Positions 7,715 to 16,565 of a stretch of 49,990 bases of DNA are shown piece after piece. The notes under the pieces are model-generated. The model was not told the DNA's origin, did no database searches, and was given only the letters and a program-made list of their open reading frames with translations. Numbering within the stretch: position 1 is the first letter of the stretch; each line of letters starts with the position of its first letter. The translations under genes and the position numbers were made by a program. This DNA comes from Candidatus Omnitrophota bacterium. GTDB lineage: Bacteria > Omnitrophota > Gorgyraeia > JAHJTE01. The DNA is taken from contig JAGVEL010000003.1 in the NCBI GenBank assembly GCA_020058285.1, forward strand, positions 1 through 49,990, in the 5' to 3' direction.

Positions 7715-8185
7715 GTGATCAAAATACTAATTCAAACCCATAACCTGCTTATCCGCAAAAAATTAACCATTTCAGTGGCTGAATCATGTACTGGCGGATT
7801 GCTCTCTAACCTGCTTACGGATATCTCTGGCAGCTCAAATTATTTTAAAATCGGCATAGTTGCCTACAGCAATGAAATCAAAACTTCCTGGTTAAGGGTA
7901 GCTAAATTGCTGATAATTCAAAAAGGCGCAGTTAGCAAAGAAGTTGCGCTTAAGCTCGCTAAGTCTATACGTAAGCTCAGCCATACAAACCTTGGCCTTG
8001 CAATCACCGGCATAGCCGGCCCTACTGGCGCTACAAAACAAAAACCAATCGGTTTAGTCTACATTGCAATCTCAGACTCAAAAAAAACCGTATATTGGAA
8101 ATTTAATTTTAAAGGCAATAGAGGCCAAATTCGTAGCGCCGCAAGCTTCAAAGCATTAGAATTATTAAAAGAATGGATCAGCTAA
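7715..8185 (+). CDS. pncC: Nicotinamide-nucleotide amidase PncC (CinA C-terminal domain)
   Basis: PncC deamidates nicotinamide mononucleotide to nicotinate mononucleotide in pyridine nucleotide recycling. The 156-residue protein is a stand-alone CinA C-terminal domain. It has VAESCTGGLLSNLLTDISGSS with the conserved Ser-Cys, KGAVSKEVALKLA, the strand ITGIAGPTGATKQKPIGLVYIA, and a C-terminal helix. An in-frame ATG exists at 7688 but lies upstream of the -10 box, so I place the start at GTG 7715, where translation would begin at or next to the transcript 5' end. It overlaps thpR by 13 nt. Confidence 0.93.
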   Translation: MIKILIQTHNLLIRKKLTISVAESCTGGLLSNLLTDISGSSNYFKIGIVAYSNEIKTSWLRVAKLLIIQKGAVSKEVALKLAKSIRKLSHTNLGLAITGIAGPTGATKQKPIGLVYIAISDSKKTVYWKFNFKGNRGQIRSAASFKALELLKEWIS

Positions 8186-8739
8186 GAACATTCATTGCAG
8201 TTGAATTAGATGAACAGATTAAGAATGAATTATTTAAGATTACGAATGTTTTAAAATCTACTCAAGCAGATGTAAAATGGGTAGAAATAGAAAACCTACA
8301 CATAACTCTAAAATTTCTCGGCTCGGTTAGCTTAGGAAAAATCGAACGCATTATTCAAGTCTTAACAACATCCCTACTATCTTTAAAACCCTTTAGCTTG
8401 ACATTAAATTGCTTAGGCGTTTTCCCTAAAATAACTTATCCCCGGGTTATCTGGGTAGACGCACTAACAACCAATAATCAGCTAGAGAACTTGGCAAAAA
8501 TGATTGAAGATAATTTGGTTAGCCTGCACTTTGCTAAAGAGAAACGGCAGTTCCAGTCTCACATCACAATCGGCCGACTCAGAAGCAACAAAAACAAGCA
8601 AGAACTGATTAATTTAATCCAAAATACGCCAGTAGAAAAAAAACAAATGATTGTAAAGAATGTTACCTTATTTAAGAGTATTCTCTCTTCCAAGGGGCCG
8701 CACTACGAAAAACTCTCCACTTTTGATTTAAACGGATAG
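8173..8739 (+). CDS. thpR: RNA 2',3'-cyclic phosphodiesterase (2H family, ThpR/LigT)
   Basis: A 188-residue 2H phosphoesterase that opens 2',3'-cyclic phosphates or joins tRNA halves in vitro. Both HxTx catalytic motifs are present: HITL at 43-46 and HITI at 130-133. The N-terminus RTFIAVELDEQIK and the strand PRVIWVDA fit the family. It is translated from an ATG inside the end of pncC. Its 3' end overlaps the convergent pgpA gene by 12 bp and no terminator is visible between them. Confidence 0.93.
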   Translation: MDQLRTFIAVELDEQIKNELFKITNVLKSTQADVKWVEIENLHITLKFLGSVSLGKIERIIQVLTTSLLSLKPFSLTLNCLGVFPKITYPRVIWVDALTTNNQLENLAKMIEDNLVSLHFAKEKRQFQSHITIGRLRSNKNKQELINLIQNTPVEKKQMIVKNVTLFKSILSSKGPHYEKLSTFDLNG

Positions 8740-9198
8740 ATTAAAAAAAGGCAGGATTATATTTAGAATCTGCAGGCAAAGATTTGCATAAATAGCCGCT
8801 ACTAAATCATCAGTCATAACTCCGGCACTTCCAGGTAAATTTTCAAGGCTATCTGTGGGCGCAACTTTTAAGGTATCAAAAAGCCGAAAAAGAAAAAAAC
8901 CAAAGATAATATAAATAGTTTTAGCTGGCACAAAAAGTAAAGTTAATAACATGCCGGCTACTTCGTCAATAACAATCTGGCTGGCATCTTTTTTTTGAAA
9001 GATTTCTTCAGCCCTTGATGACACCGCAAAACCAAAGGCAATAATCATTGCCAAAATTAGTAAATGCAAGATTATATTTTGCCTTAAAAACAAAATATAA
9101 ACCAAAAGGCCAGCCAAAGACCCCCACGTGCCGTGGATAAAAGGAATGTTACCCGTACCAAAAAAAGTAGCTAATAACCTAATAATCGACTTATTCAT
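8728..9198 (-). CDS. pgpA: Phosphatidylglycerophosphatase A
   Basis: PgpA dephosphorylates phosphatidylglycerol phosphate in the inner membrane. The 156-residue protein has the family signature GTGNIPFIHGTWGSLAGLL (14-32) and the acidic block DASQIVIDEVAGM (71-83), with Asp71, Asp78 and Glu79 as likely metal ligands, plus three to four hydrophobic segments. It overlaps pgsA by 8 nt, so two consecutive steps of phosphatidylglycerol synthesis are translationally coupled. It is the last gene of the rpsO-led operon. Confidence 0.95.
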   Translation of the reverse strand: MNKSIIRLLATFFGTGNIPFIHGTWGSLAGLLVYILFLRQNIILHLLILAMIIAFGFAVSSRAEEIFQKKDASQIVIDEVAGMLLTLLFVPAKTIYIIFGFFLFRLFDTLKVAPTDSLENLPGSAGVMTDDLVAAIYANLCLQILNIILPFFNLSV

Positions 9199-9772
9199 TT
9201 TTTAAAAAAAGATCTCTATTTTGCCAAAGGAAACTTATCCCACTTGTGGTAGTAAGAATGACCGTAAGTGTCATTAAACAAATGATAAATACTCCAAGTC
9301 GGGATTCCAGAGACGAACTCCAGGCATTAAACCTTAAGGCTAATTCCCGAAATATCAAAAATAGTAAAATTACGAATATAGTGAACATCTGGGAAACTGT
9401 CTTATGTTTTCCAGAGCGAGCTGCCGAAATAACTTTTTTTCTTCCCAGAGCAAAAATCCTTAAACCGGTAATCAACAACTCTCTAAACATTATAATTACC
9501 ACCATCCAGGCAGGGATAATCCTCAATTCTACAAAGGAAAGAAAAGCACCGATTACCAAAACCTTATCTGCAATCGGATCCATAATCACGCCAAAATTTG
9601 AAATTGTTTTTAGTTTCCTGGCGAAAAAACCATCAAAATAATCAGTCAAGCTGGCAAGGGAAAAAATTAATAGGGCAATTAATTTAGCGCTTAGCCCGTG
9701 AACAAAGAGAAAAAACATAAAAACAAAAGTCAAGATAATGCGCAACACAGTTAATATATTTGAGATGTTCAA
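9191..9772 (-). CDS. pgsA: CDP-diacylglycerol--glycerol-3-phosphate 3-phosphatidyltransferase
   Basis: PgsA transfers phosphatidyl from CDP-diacylglycerol to glycerol 3-phosphate. The CDP-alcohol phosphotransferase signature is complete: DGFFAR at 47-52, then Gly61, Asp65 and Asp69 in the expected spacing. The 193-residue protein has about six hydrophobic segments. The start is TTG at 9772-9770, sharing TTGA with the rimO stop, and it has a strong GGAGG 5 nt upstream. The product feeds directly into PgpA, encoded next. Confidence 0.95.
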   Translation of the reverse strand: MNISNILTVLRIILTFVFMFFLFVHGLSAKLIALLIFSLASLTDYFDGFFARKLKTISNFGVIMDPIADKVLVIGAFLSFVELRIIPAWMVVIIMFRELLITGLRIFALGRKKVISAARSGKHKTVSQMFTIFVILLFLIFRELALRFNAWSSSLESRLGVFIICLMTLTVILTTTSGISFLWQNRDLFLKNE

Positions 9773-11085
9773 ATCTCCTCCCCAACTAAATCATACTCCA
9801 GACTATCAACAATCTTTACCTTGATAATCTCTCCGATTTTTATACCCTTGGCCTTCACGTATACGCAACCATCTACTTCTGGTGCATCGTGACTGCTGCG
9901 GCCAAGAAAAGTATCCGGGCTATCAGCGCATTTTTCATCAATAATCACTTCCTTAATCTCGCCGATGCTCTGTTTACAGGTTTTTTCTGAGATAGATTGC
10001 TGGGCCTGCATTATTTTATCAAAACGCTCATTCTTTATTTTTGCAGAAATCTGATTTTTAAAACTATAAGCTGGTGTATCCTCTTCTCTGGAATAAATAA
10101 AAACTCCCAGGCGTTCAAACCGTGCCACTTTAATAAAATCCAGAAGCTCGTTAAATTGTTTCTCAGTTTCTCCGGGAAAACCAACAATAAATGTTGTTCT
10201 TATGGCGACACCAGGAATTACTTTCCTAATATATTTTAACAGATTAATGATTTTCTGCCTTGTAATTTTTCTATTCATCCGCTTGAGGAGCTGATCATTA
10301 ATATGCTGAAACGGCAAGTCAATATATTTGCAAATCCTCGGTTCATCGGCAATAAATTTAATCAGTGTTTTCGTCAAAAATCTAGGCTGTAGGTATAAAA
10401 ACCTTAGCCAGCTAATACAATTTAGCTGTTTGACAATTTTACGCAGCAATTCTTCAAGTGTAGGTTTCTTATATAAGTCTAGGCCATATTGGCTTATATC
10501 CTGGCCAATCAAAATTAATTCTTTAACGCACTTTCTATCCAAAATTAAAATTTCTTCTAAGATTGATTCTATCGGTCGGCTGACAAATTTAGGCTTTATT
10601 TTAGGGATTACGCAATAACTGCAATTATTCCTACAGCCTTCGCAAATCTTTACGTAGCTGTAATGAGCCGGAGTCAAGCTTATTTGCGTGCAAATTTGAG
10701 AAGTTAAATCCTGTACGCCAATGAATGCATCTACTTCTGGTAAAGACGACACAAGTTGCTGTTTATAACGGCTGGCAAGACACCCAGCAACAATAATCTT
10801 CTTTAGTTTGCCTTCCTTTTTAAGCTCTATCAAATCCATTATCCGGTCAATAGATTCCTGAGTAGCCTCTTTAATAAACGAACAAGTATTAATTATCGCT
10901 ATCTGCGCATCTTGAATATCAACAATCTCAGCATTATGTAAATGTAAGCGGCTTAAAATAATCTGAGAATCAACAAGATTGCGCGGACAGCCCAAGCTTA
11001 ATATTCCAACTTTATCTAAAAGCTTATAGCTAGTGGGAGTTTTTTGTTTAAGGCGGGATCTAACAGGGGTTTTTTCATTTACCAA
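9769..11085 (-). CDS. rimO: Ribosomal protein S12 methylthiotransferase RimO
   Basis: RimO is a radical-SAM enzyme that methylthiolates an aspartate of ribosomal protein S12. Order of parts: an MTTase domain beginning LSLGCPRNLVDS with further cysteines in NTCSF and AGCLAS for the auxiliary cluster; the radical-SAM motif CRNNCSYC; and a C-terminal TRAM domain. The RimO-type tail GRSSHDAPEVDG distinguishes it from MiaB. At 438 residues it is full length. An N-terminal extension of about 25 residues rich in Lys/Arg precedes the MTTase domain; the true start could be a little downstream. It overlaps rodZ by 11 nt. Confidence 0.94.
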   Translation of the reverse strand: MVNEKTPVRSRLKQKTPTSYKLLDKVGILSLGCPRNLVDSQIILSRLHLHNAEIVDIQDAQIAIINTCSFIKEATQESIDRIMDLIELKKEGKLKKIIVAGCLASRYKQQLVSSLPEVDAFIGVQDLTSQICTQISLTPAHYSYVKICEGCRNNCSYCVIPKIKPKFVSRPIESILEEILILDRKCVKELILIGQDISQYGLDLYKKPTLEELLRKIVKQLNCISWLRFLYLQPRFLTKTLIKFIADEPRICKYIDLPFQHINDQLLKRMNRKITRQKIINLLKYIRKVIPGVAIRTTFIVGFPGETEKQFNELLDFIKVARFERLGVFIYSREEDTPAYSFKNQISAKIKNERFDKIMQAQQSISEKTCKQSIGEIKEVIIDEKCADSPDTFLGRSSHDAPEVDGCVYVKAKGIKIGEIIKVKIVDSLEYDLVGEEI

Positions 11086-11857
11086 GTTTTATGCCTTGCT
11101 TAGTAATCAAGACTGAACGGCTTTTAGAACTGCGTGTGCCGAATTGATCTAAAACCTTTCCATTAAGTTCCAAGTCTACTGCAGCCGGGTTGCCTAATTT
11201 TAAGTCGATTCTTTCTTGTGCCTGCCAATTCTCTACTTCAGCCTTTTTTAACGTTCCTTGAAAAATTAATTTATCATCTACTCTTACTTTTAACCAACAG
11301 TCTGACTTAGCATGTACTGAAAGCCTTAAATTATCATTTAAATTTAATCCCGCAAGAGGGTTATCTTTTTCCTCCTGATTAGACTTTACGTTGCTGGGCT
11401 TAGTGCGCTCTAATTCTGCTACGGCAGACCTGGCTTGTATACGCCTTACGGACCAAGCTTTGTAAATAGCCTTTAGCGCTAAAAATAATATAATTATACC
11501 AACAACAATAATGATTGTTTTTTTTCTTTTCTGGGCAATATGCGCAAATCCTTTTACGAGATTTTCTTCTGCGACCATCTGTGTTTGCTGAGGGACTTTC
11601 CTTTTAATATATTCTTCCTCAGGCAGCTGGGCAAATTCATGATAAAGCTTTAGTATTTTTTCAGTATCCAAACCCAAAAAATTTGCATATAATTTTACAA
11701 AACTCTTCATATATACCGGGCTTAATGCTTCAAAATTATCATCCTCAATACTTGAAATCATAGAGTGGCTTATATTGGTCCGTTTACTTACCTCGCCGAT
11801 ACTGAGTTCTTTTTGCCGGCGCGCGTCTTTAAAAATCTTACCTATTGATTCACTCAT
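11075..11857 (-). CDS. rodZ: RodZ-like membrane-anchored helix-turn-helix protein
   Basis: A 260-residue protein with the RodZ layout. It has a cytoplasmic Xre-type HTH (about 1-70, LSIGEVSKRTNISHSMISSIED), one transmembrane helix (114-132, followed by positive charges), a charged linker, and a periplasmic DUF4115-like beta domain (about 175-255, LRLSVHAKSDCWLKVRVDDK). In the family it links MreB to the membrane and supports rod shape. No mreB is in this window. It overlaps ftsK by 8 nt and rimO by 11 nt. Confidence 0.85.
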   Translation of the reverse strand: MSESIGKIFKDARRQKELSIGEVSKRTNISHSMISSIEDDNFEALSPVYMKSFVKLYANFLGLDTEKILKLYHEFAQLPEEEYIKRKVPQQTQMVAEENLVKGFAHIAQKRKKTIIIVVGIIILFLALKAIYKAWSVRRIQARSAVAELERTKPSNVKSNQEEKDNPLAGLNLNDNLRLSVHAKSDCWLKVRVDDKLIFQGTLKKAEVENWQAQERIDLKLGNPAAVDLELNGKVLDQFGTRSSKSRSVLITKQGIKLGK

Positions 11858-14051
11858 TTTCTTCCTTTAGTTGCATGTCTTTCTTTAGCCAACTTTCTCT
11901 GTCAACAAGTATTTCCCGCGGCTTAGAGCCTTGAAACGGCCCAACAATACCCTTTTCTTCCATTGCATCAATTAACCGGGCAGCGCGAGTATAGCCTAAG
12001 CGCATTCTGCGCTGCAATATTGAAACAGAGGCTTGGTTGCTTTCTAAGACCATCCTCACTGCCTCATCAAATAACTCATCATTTGCGGCAGTTACTCCAG
12101 AAAGCCTATCTGCATTCTTCAACACCTCTTCATTATACTCCGGTTTAGCCTGTGAATCTATAAATTGCACTACACGTTCTATCTCGCTATCTTTTATAAA
12201 ACATCCCTGGGCACGGATTAATTTAGACTCCCCGGGTTTTAAAAAAAGTAAATCACCCTTTCCCAAGAGTTTATCTGCGCCGTTCATGTCCAGGACTGTT
12301 CGCGAGTCTACTTTTGAGGCTACTTGAAAAGAAATACGCGCAGGAAAATTAGCTTTAATGACTCCGGTGATTACATCAACTGACGGCCTTTGTGTTGCTA
12401 AAATCAAGTGAATTCCAACAGCCCGCGAAAGCTGGGCCAAACGGGTAATCGCACTCTCGATATGATTCGCCGCAACTGCCATAAGATCAGCTAACTCGTC
12501 AATAATAACTATAATATAAGGTAATTTGGCGCTATCTGTTTGGCTATTAAATAATTCAATATTGCGTACTCCTGCCTCTGCTAGAACTCTATAGCGGCGT
12601 TCCATTTCTAATACCAGCCAATTCAACGCCCCGGAAACCTTATTTGCTGCAGTTACTACTGGACAGAGTAAATGCGGAATGCTGTTAAATGGCGCAAGCT
12701 CAACCATTTTCGGGTCAACCATAATCAACTTAACTTCATCTGGAGAATGTTTAAAAAGTAAGGACATTATCAGGCTATTTATGCAAACCGTCTTGCCGCT
12801 ACCTGTTGTTCCGGCAATTAACAAATGGGGCATTTGGGTCAAATCTGCAATTACCGGTTGTCCGGCAATATCCTTGCCAACTGACAGAGCCAGTTTTGAA
12901 GAAGAATTCATAAATTCCTTACAAGCAGCTAACTCTTGAAAATAGACTATTGAAGTGGAAGAATTTGGAACCTCTATGCCTACCCTTGCTTTTCCGGGTA
13001 TCGGAGCGACTATTCTTACGCTAGTTGCTTTCATTGCCAGCGCAATATCATCGCTTAACGTAACAATCCTTTGTAATTTTACACCCGGAGCAGGTTCAAG
13101 TTCATAACGGGTAATTACCGGGCCGCGTTCTATATCAGTAACGCGCACGCTTATACTAAAATCAGCTAAGGTTTCTTCTAAAATCCGGGCATTAGCATTT
13201 AAATCTTCTTTTAATTGACGAGCGCTTACTGCCGGCGGATCATCTAATAAATCTAAACCGGGTAATTTGTAATCAATTCTCTCTGTCTTTGCAGTAACTG
13301 GTTTAATTAACTCTTCTTCTTTTTTATCCGGTTTAATATCCCCTGTCTTGGCAATAGCAGGTTGTTTTAGGTTAGCAACTTTAATATTCGGTCCTTGATC
13401 TGCCCTAGGCTTAAGTATTACGGGTGGTGCTTTCTGATCTTTAGCCAAACCTTCAAACTTAGGTTTAGAAGCCCGTTTGTCAGAGCGATTAAACGGCCAC
13501 CTAGAAACTAAAGCATTGATCTTATCGCTAATTTTAAGCAAAATCGGCAAGAATAACATTTCTTCTGCGAGAATAAAAGAAATCACAATAAAAGTTAAAA
13601 GGATTATAGCTGAACCCACGTGGCCGAAATAATTTAGAAGAAAATCAGATAAGAGTAAACCAACCAAGCCGCCGCGCGAGAAACGGCTGCTAGCAATCTC
13701 GTTGCCGAATAGAGAAAAAAACGAAGATAATGATATGAAAAAAATCAGTAAACTTATAAAATTAGAAAGACGCAAGGTGCTTGCGCTTTTTTTCTCAAAC
13801 AAATCTTTTGCCCAGAGAAGAAAGAAAAGCGGAAATAGGAAACACGCCCAACCAAAGGTAAAAAATAAGCTGCCGGCGAGTTTTGCGCCAAAAATGCGCG
13901 CTAGGTTTTGGGCGGGGAGATTGGGCCGAGAGGTGTAAAAAACAAGATCTGTAGGTGTATAGGAGATTAAAGAAACAAAAATTAAAAGGCTTGCGCTTAA
14001 TAATAAAAGAGATTTTATTTCATTAATCCGGTCTCTATTTATCATTTTCAC
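11850..14051 (-). CDS. ftsK: DNA translocase FtsK/SpoIIIE
   Basis: FtsK pumps double-stranded DNA through the division septum and coordinates dimer resolution. The 733-residue protein has four to five hydrophobic segments in the first 170 residues, a linker rich in Lys/Pro, and an alpha domain. The RecA-like motor follows, with Walker A AGTTGSGKT at 413-421 and Walker B IIVIIDELADL. The C-terminal winged-helix gamma domain (SILQRRMRLGYTRAARLID) recognises polar KOPS-type sites. The linker is short, as in SpoIIIE rather than E. coli FtsK. It starts 2 nt after pnp. Confidence 0.96.
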   Translation of the reverse strand: MKMINRDRINEIKSLLLLSASLLIFVSLISYTPTDLVFYTSRPNLPAQNLARIFGAKLAGSLFFTFGWACFLFPLFFLLWAKDLFEKKSASTLRLSNFISLLIFFISLSSFFSLFGNEIASSRFSRGGLVGLLLSDFLLNYFGHVGSAIILLTFIVISFILAEEMLFLPILLKISDKINALVSRWPFNRSDKRASKPKFEGLAKDQKAPPVILKPRADQGPNIKVANLKQPAIAKTGDIKPDKKEEELIKPVTAKTERIDYKLPGLDLLDDPPAVSARQLKEDLNANARILEETLADFSISVRVTDIERGPVITRYELEPAPGVKLQRIVTLSDDIALAMKATSVRIVAPIPGKARVGIEVPNSSTSIVYFQELAACKEFMNSSSKLALSVGKDIAGQPVIADLTQMPHLLIAGTTGSGKTVCINSLIMSLLFKHSPDEVKLIMVDPKMVELAPFNSIPHLLCPVVTAANKVSGALNWLVLEMERRYRVLAEAGVRNIELFNSQTDSAKLPYIIVIIDELADLMAVAANHIESAITRLAQLSRAVGIHLILATQRPSVDVITGVIKANFPARISFQVASKVDSRTVLDMNGADKLLGKGDLLFLKPGESKLIRAQGCFIKDSEIERVVQFIDSQAKPEYNEEVLKNADRLSGVTAANDELFDEAVRMVLESNQASVSILQRRMRLGYTRAARLIDAMEEKGIVGPFQGSKPREILVDRESWLKKDMQLKEENE

Positions 14052-14053
14052 GT

Positions 14054-16132
14054 CTATTCTGAAGCCTGTTTCATACTGAGCCTTATCCGGCCCAGCTCAT
14101 CAATAGCAATAACCTTTACCTTAACCACATCGCCGACTTTTAAAACGCTATTCAAGTCCTTGACAAAATCTTGCGAAACTTCAGATATATGGACAAGGCC
14201 TTCTTTGCCCGGTAATATTTCACAAAATGCGCCAAAATTAGTAATACGTTTTATCTGGCCGGTATATATATTACCAACCTCAGCATCTTCAGTTAAGCCT
14301 TTAATCATATTTAAAGCTTCGATCATATTCTTTTCTTTATCCGAACCAACCATTACTGTGCCGTCATCTTCAATATCAATGGTTACTTCTGTAGCGCTTA
14401 TGATTTTCTTAATTGTTTTGCCGCCGGGACCGATTAAATCTCCAATCTTATCCTGGCTAATCTTGAAAATCTCTATGCGCGGAGCATAAGGAGAGATTGT
14501 TTTACGCGGAGCATCTAATGTCGCTTTAATTTTATCTAGGATTGTAAGCCTCGCTTCACGTGACTGGGTAAGAGCCTTATCTATCAAAGCCAAATCTATG
14601 CCTTCAATCTTTAAATCAAGCTGTATAGCTGTAATCCCCTTGGCTGTGCCGGCAATTTTAAAATCCATATCCCCAAAATGATCCTCGCCGCCAGAGATAT
14701 CTGTAAGTATTACCGATTTGTTGCCTTCCTTTACCAGTCCTAATGCTACTCCGGCAACCGGCGCTTTTATTGGTACGCCTGCATCCATAAGCGATAAGCT
14801 TGCAGCGCAAACCGTAGCCATGCTCGATGAACCGTTTGATTCTAAAATTTCAGAAACAACTCTAACTGTATAGGGAAATTCTTCCTTAGTCGGCATAACT
14901 GCTTGCAACGCCTTTCTGGCTAGTGCTCCATGGCCAATATCTCTGCGGCTGGGCCCACGCAGAGGCTTAACTTCACCAACGCTAAACGGCGGAAAACTAT
15001 AATGCAGCAAAAATGATTCATAACTTTTTCCCTGCATCGCCTCAATCATTTGCTCATCTTTACGCGTGCCCAATGTGGTAACTGCCAAGCTTTGCGTCTG
15101 GCCGCGAGTAAAAATACTCGAACCGTGCGTTCTGGGCAAAAACGATACGCGGCAACTAATTTGCCTGAGCTCATTAAATTTACGCCCATCAACCCTCTTG
15201 TTTTCTTCTAAAATATTGCGCCGCAATTCTTTTTCCTGCAAGGCAACCACAAAATCAGCTATTGCACTCTCTTCTATGGCCAATTCTTGGCTTACAAATT
15301 TTTCTTTTAATTCCTCAATTAATTTTGAAGTCAGGAGCTCACATTCTTCTTTGTTGTCAACTAGAATGCTTTTACGAATTCTTGTTTTTATATCCTCGCC
15401 TATTTTAGAATCCAAGTCCTCTTTTTTTACAAGCGGCGATTCAAAACTACCTTTGCCGATTACTTTTATAAAGTCTTCCTGCAATTTAATTATCTTTGTA
15501 TTAGCTTCCAAGCCATATTCTATTGCTGAAAGTATAACCTCTTCCGATTCTTCTTTGCCTTGGGCTTCGAGCATAATGATTCCGGCTTTGCTGGTAGCAA
15601 CTACAATTTCCAATGAACTTTTTTCTATCTCCTCATAAGTCGGATTCAATATAAAATCTGCACCGATCTTAGCCACACGGCAAATTGCCACTGGCCCATC
15701 AAACGGCAAACCGGTAAGAGAAACAGCAACTGAAGAACCGATTACGCTTAAGATATCCGAATCATTCTGGCCGTCACTGGAAAGTACAATTGCAATTATC
15801 TGGATTTCATTGTATAGATCCTTGCTGAATAATGGCCGTAGCGGACGGTCAATAAGCCGGGCAACCAGGGTCTCATTTGTAGAAGGCCGGCCTTCGCGTT
15901 TGAAAAACCCTCCAGGAATCCTGCCTGCAGCATAAGTCTTTTCCTGATATTCCACAGTTAAAGGAAGAAAATTTGTGCCTTCCCTTACTGTTCTAGAGTA
16001 ACATGCGCTTACCAGGACAACTGTCCCGCCATATTTTACTACAACCGAACCATCTGCCTGTTTGGCGAGTTCTCCTGTTTCTAAGATTAATTCCTCTTTA
16101 CCGAACTGTAATTTAGTACTTTGCATTTGCAT
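14054..16132 (-). CDS. pnp: Polyribonucleotide nucleotidyltransferase (PNPase)
   Basis: PNPase degrades RNA 3'-5' with phosphate and can add tails. The 692-residue protein carries the complete set of domains: first RNase PH domain, helical linker, catalytic second RNase PH domain (GGEDHFGDMDFKIAGT with the conserved aspartates), a KH domain (DKIGDLIGPGGKTIKKI) and a C-terminal S1 domain (GQIKRITNFGAFCEI). The classical rpsO-pnp order is kept, with a 32-33 nt gap. Two ATGs, two codons apart, could both serve as start. Confidence 0.98.
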   Translation of the reverse strand: MQMQSTKLQFGKEELILETGELAKQADGSVVVKYGGTVVLVSACYSRTVREGTNFLPLTVEYQEKTYAAGRIPGGFFKREGRPSTNETLVARLIDRPLRPLFSKDLYNEIQIIAIVLSSDGQNDSDILSVIGSSVAVSLTGLPFDGPVAICRVAKIGADFILNPTYEEIEKSSLEIVVATSKAGIIMLEAQGKEESEEVILSAIEYGLEANTKIIKLQEDFIKVIGKGSFESPLVKKEDLDSKIGEDIKTRIRKSILVDNKEECELLTSKLIEELKEKFVSQELAIEESAIADFVVALQEKELRRNILEENKRVDGRKFNELRQISCRVSFLPRTHGSSIFTRGQTQSLAVTTLGTRKDEQMIEAMQGKSYESFLLHYSFPPFSVGEVKPLRGPSRRDIGHGALARKALQAVMPTKEEFPYTVRVVSEILESNGSSSMATVCAASLSLMDAGVPIKAPVAGVALGLVKEGNKSVILTDISGGEDHFGDMDFKIAGTAKGITAIQLDLKIEGIDLALIDKALTQSREARLTILDKIKATLDAPRKTISPYAPRIEIFKISQDKIGDLIGPGGKTIKKIISATEVTIDIEDDGTVMVGSDKEKNMIEALNMIKGLTEDAEVGNIYTGQIKRITNFGAFCEILPGKEGLVHISEVSQDFVKDLNSVLKVGDVVKVKVIAIDELGRIRLSMKQASE

Positions 16133-16165
16133 AAAATCATCTTTCCTTTTTTAATTATTATTAAT

Positions 16166-16435
16166 TTATTTGCGCAGGTTTAATTTGTCTAATACTTCAT
16201 TGTACCTGGCAGGCGAACTCTTCTTTAGGTAATCCAAAAGTCTGCGGCGCTTACCGACCAATTTAAGCAATCCCACCCGCGAACTATGGTCTTTCTTGTG
16301 TTGCTTTAAATGTTCACCTAAATAATTAATTCTTTCGGTGAGAATGGCAACCTGAATTTGGGAAGAGCCAGTGTCTGTGGAATGAACCTTAAATTTTTCA
16401 ATTACTTTTTTCTTGTTATCCTTAGTCAGCGTCAA
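16166..16435 (-). CDS. rpsO: 30S ribosomal protein S15
   Basis: The 89-residue protein has the S15 core: [39 protein letters not shown] and the C-terminal [12 protein letters not shown]15 is an early 16S rRNA binder. The start codon is TTG (16435-16433) with GGAGG about 8 nt upstream and no better ATG in frame. It is the first gene of the pnp-ftsK-rodZ-rimO-pgsA-pgpA operon and has its own promoter about 90 bp upstream. The leader is very AT-rich and contains a small AATTTT/AAAATT hairpin, a possible autoregulation site that I cannot confirm. Confidence 0.97.
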   Translation of the reverse strand: MTLTKDNKKKVIEKFKVHSTDTGSSQIQVAILTERINYLGEHLKQHKKDHSSRVGLLKLVGKRRRLLDYLKKSSPARYNEVLDKLNLRK

Positions 16436-16522
16436 CTTTGCACCCTCCTATTCTGTTGTTCAATTTTATAATGACAAAATTCTTATATATTATAATACTA
16501 TATTTTTTAATATTAGTAAAGG

Positions 16523-16551
16523 AGTATACACCGTCTAAAACCCTAAGTCAA
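16523..16551 (-). promoter_or_regulatory. Promoter of the rpsO operon
   Basis: Minus-strand TTGACT (16551-16546) and TATACT (16528-16523) with a 17-bp spacer, giving a leader of about 80 nt before the rpsO TTG start. A second TATTAT-like -10 lies further downstream in the AT-rich leader and might give an additional start. Confidence 0.8.
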
Positions 16552-16565
16552 GAGAAAGAAATACA

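Noticed and set aside
15066-15638. Plus-strand open frame of 190 codons
   Set aside because: Shadow of pnp on the opposite strand, Ser/Leu-rich low-complexity translation, no family resemblance.
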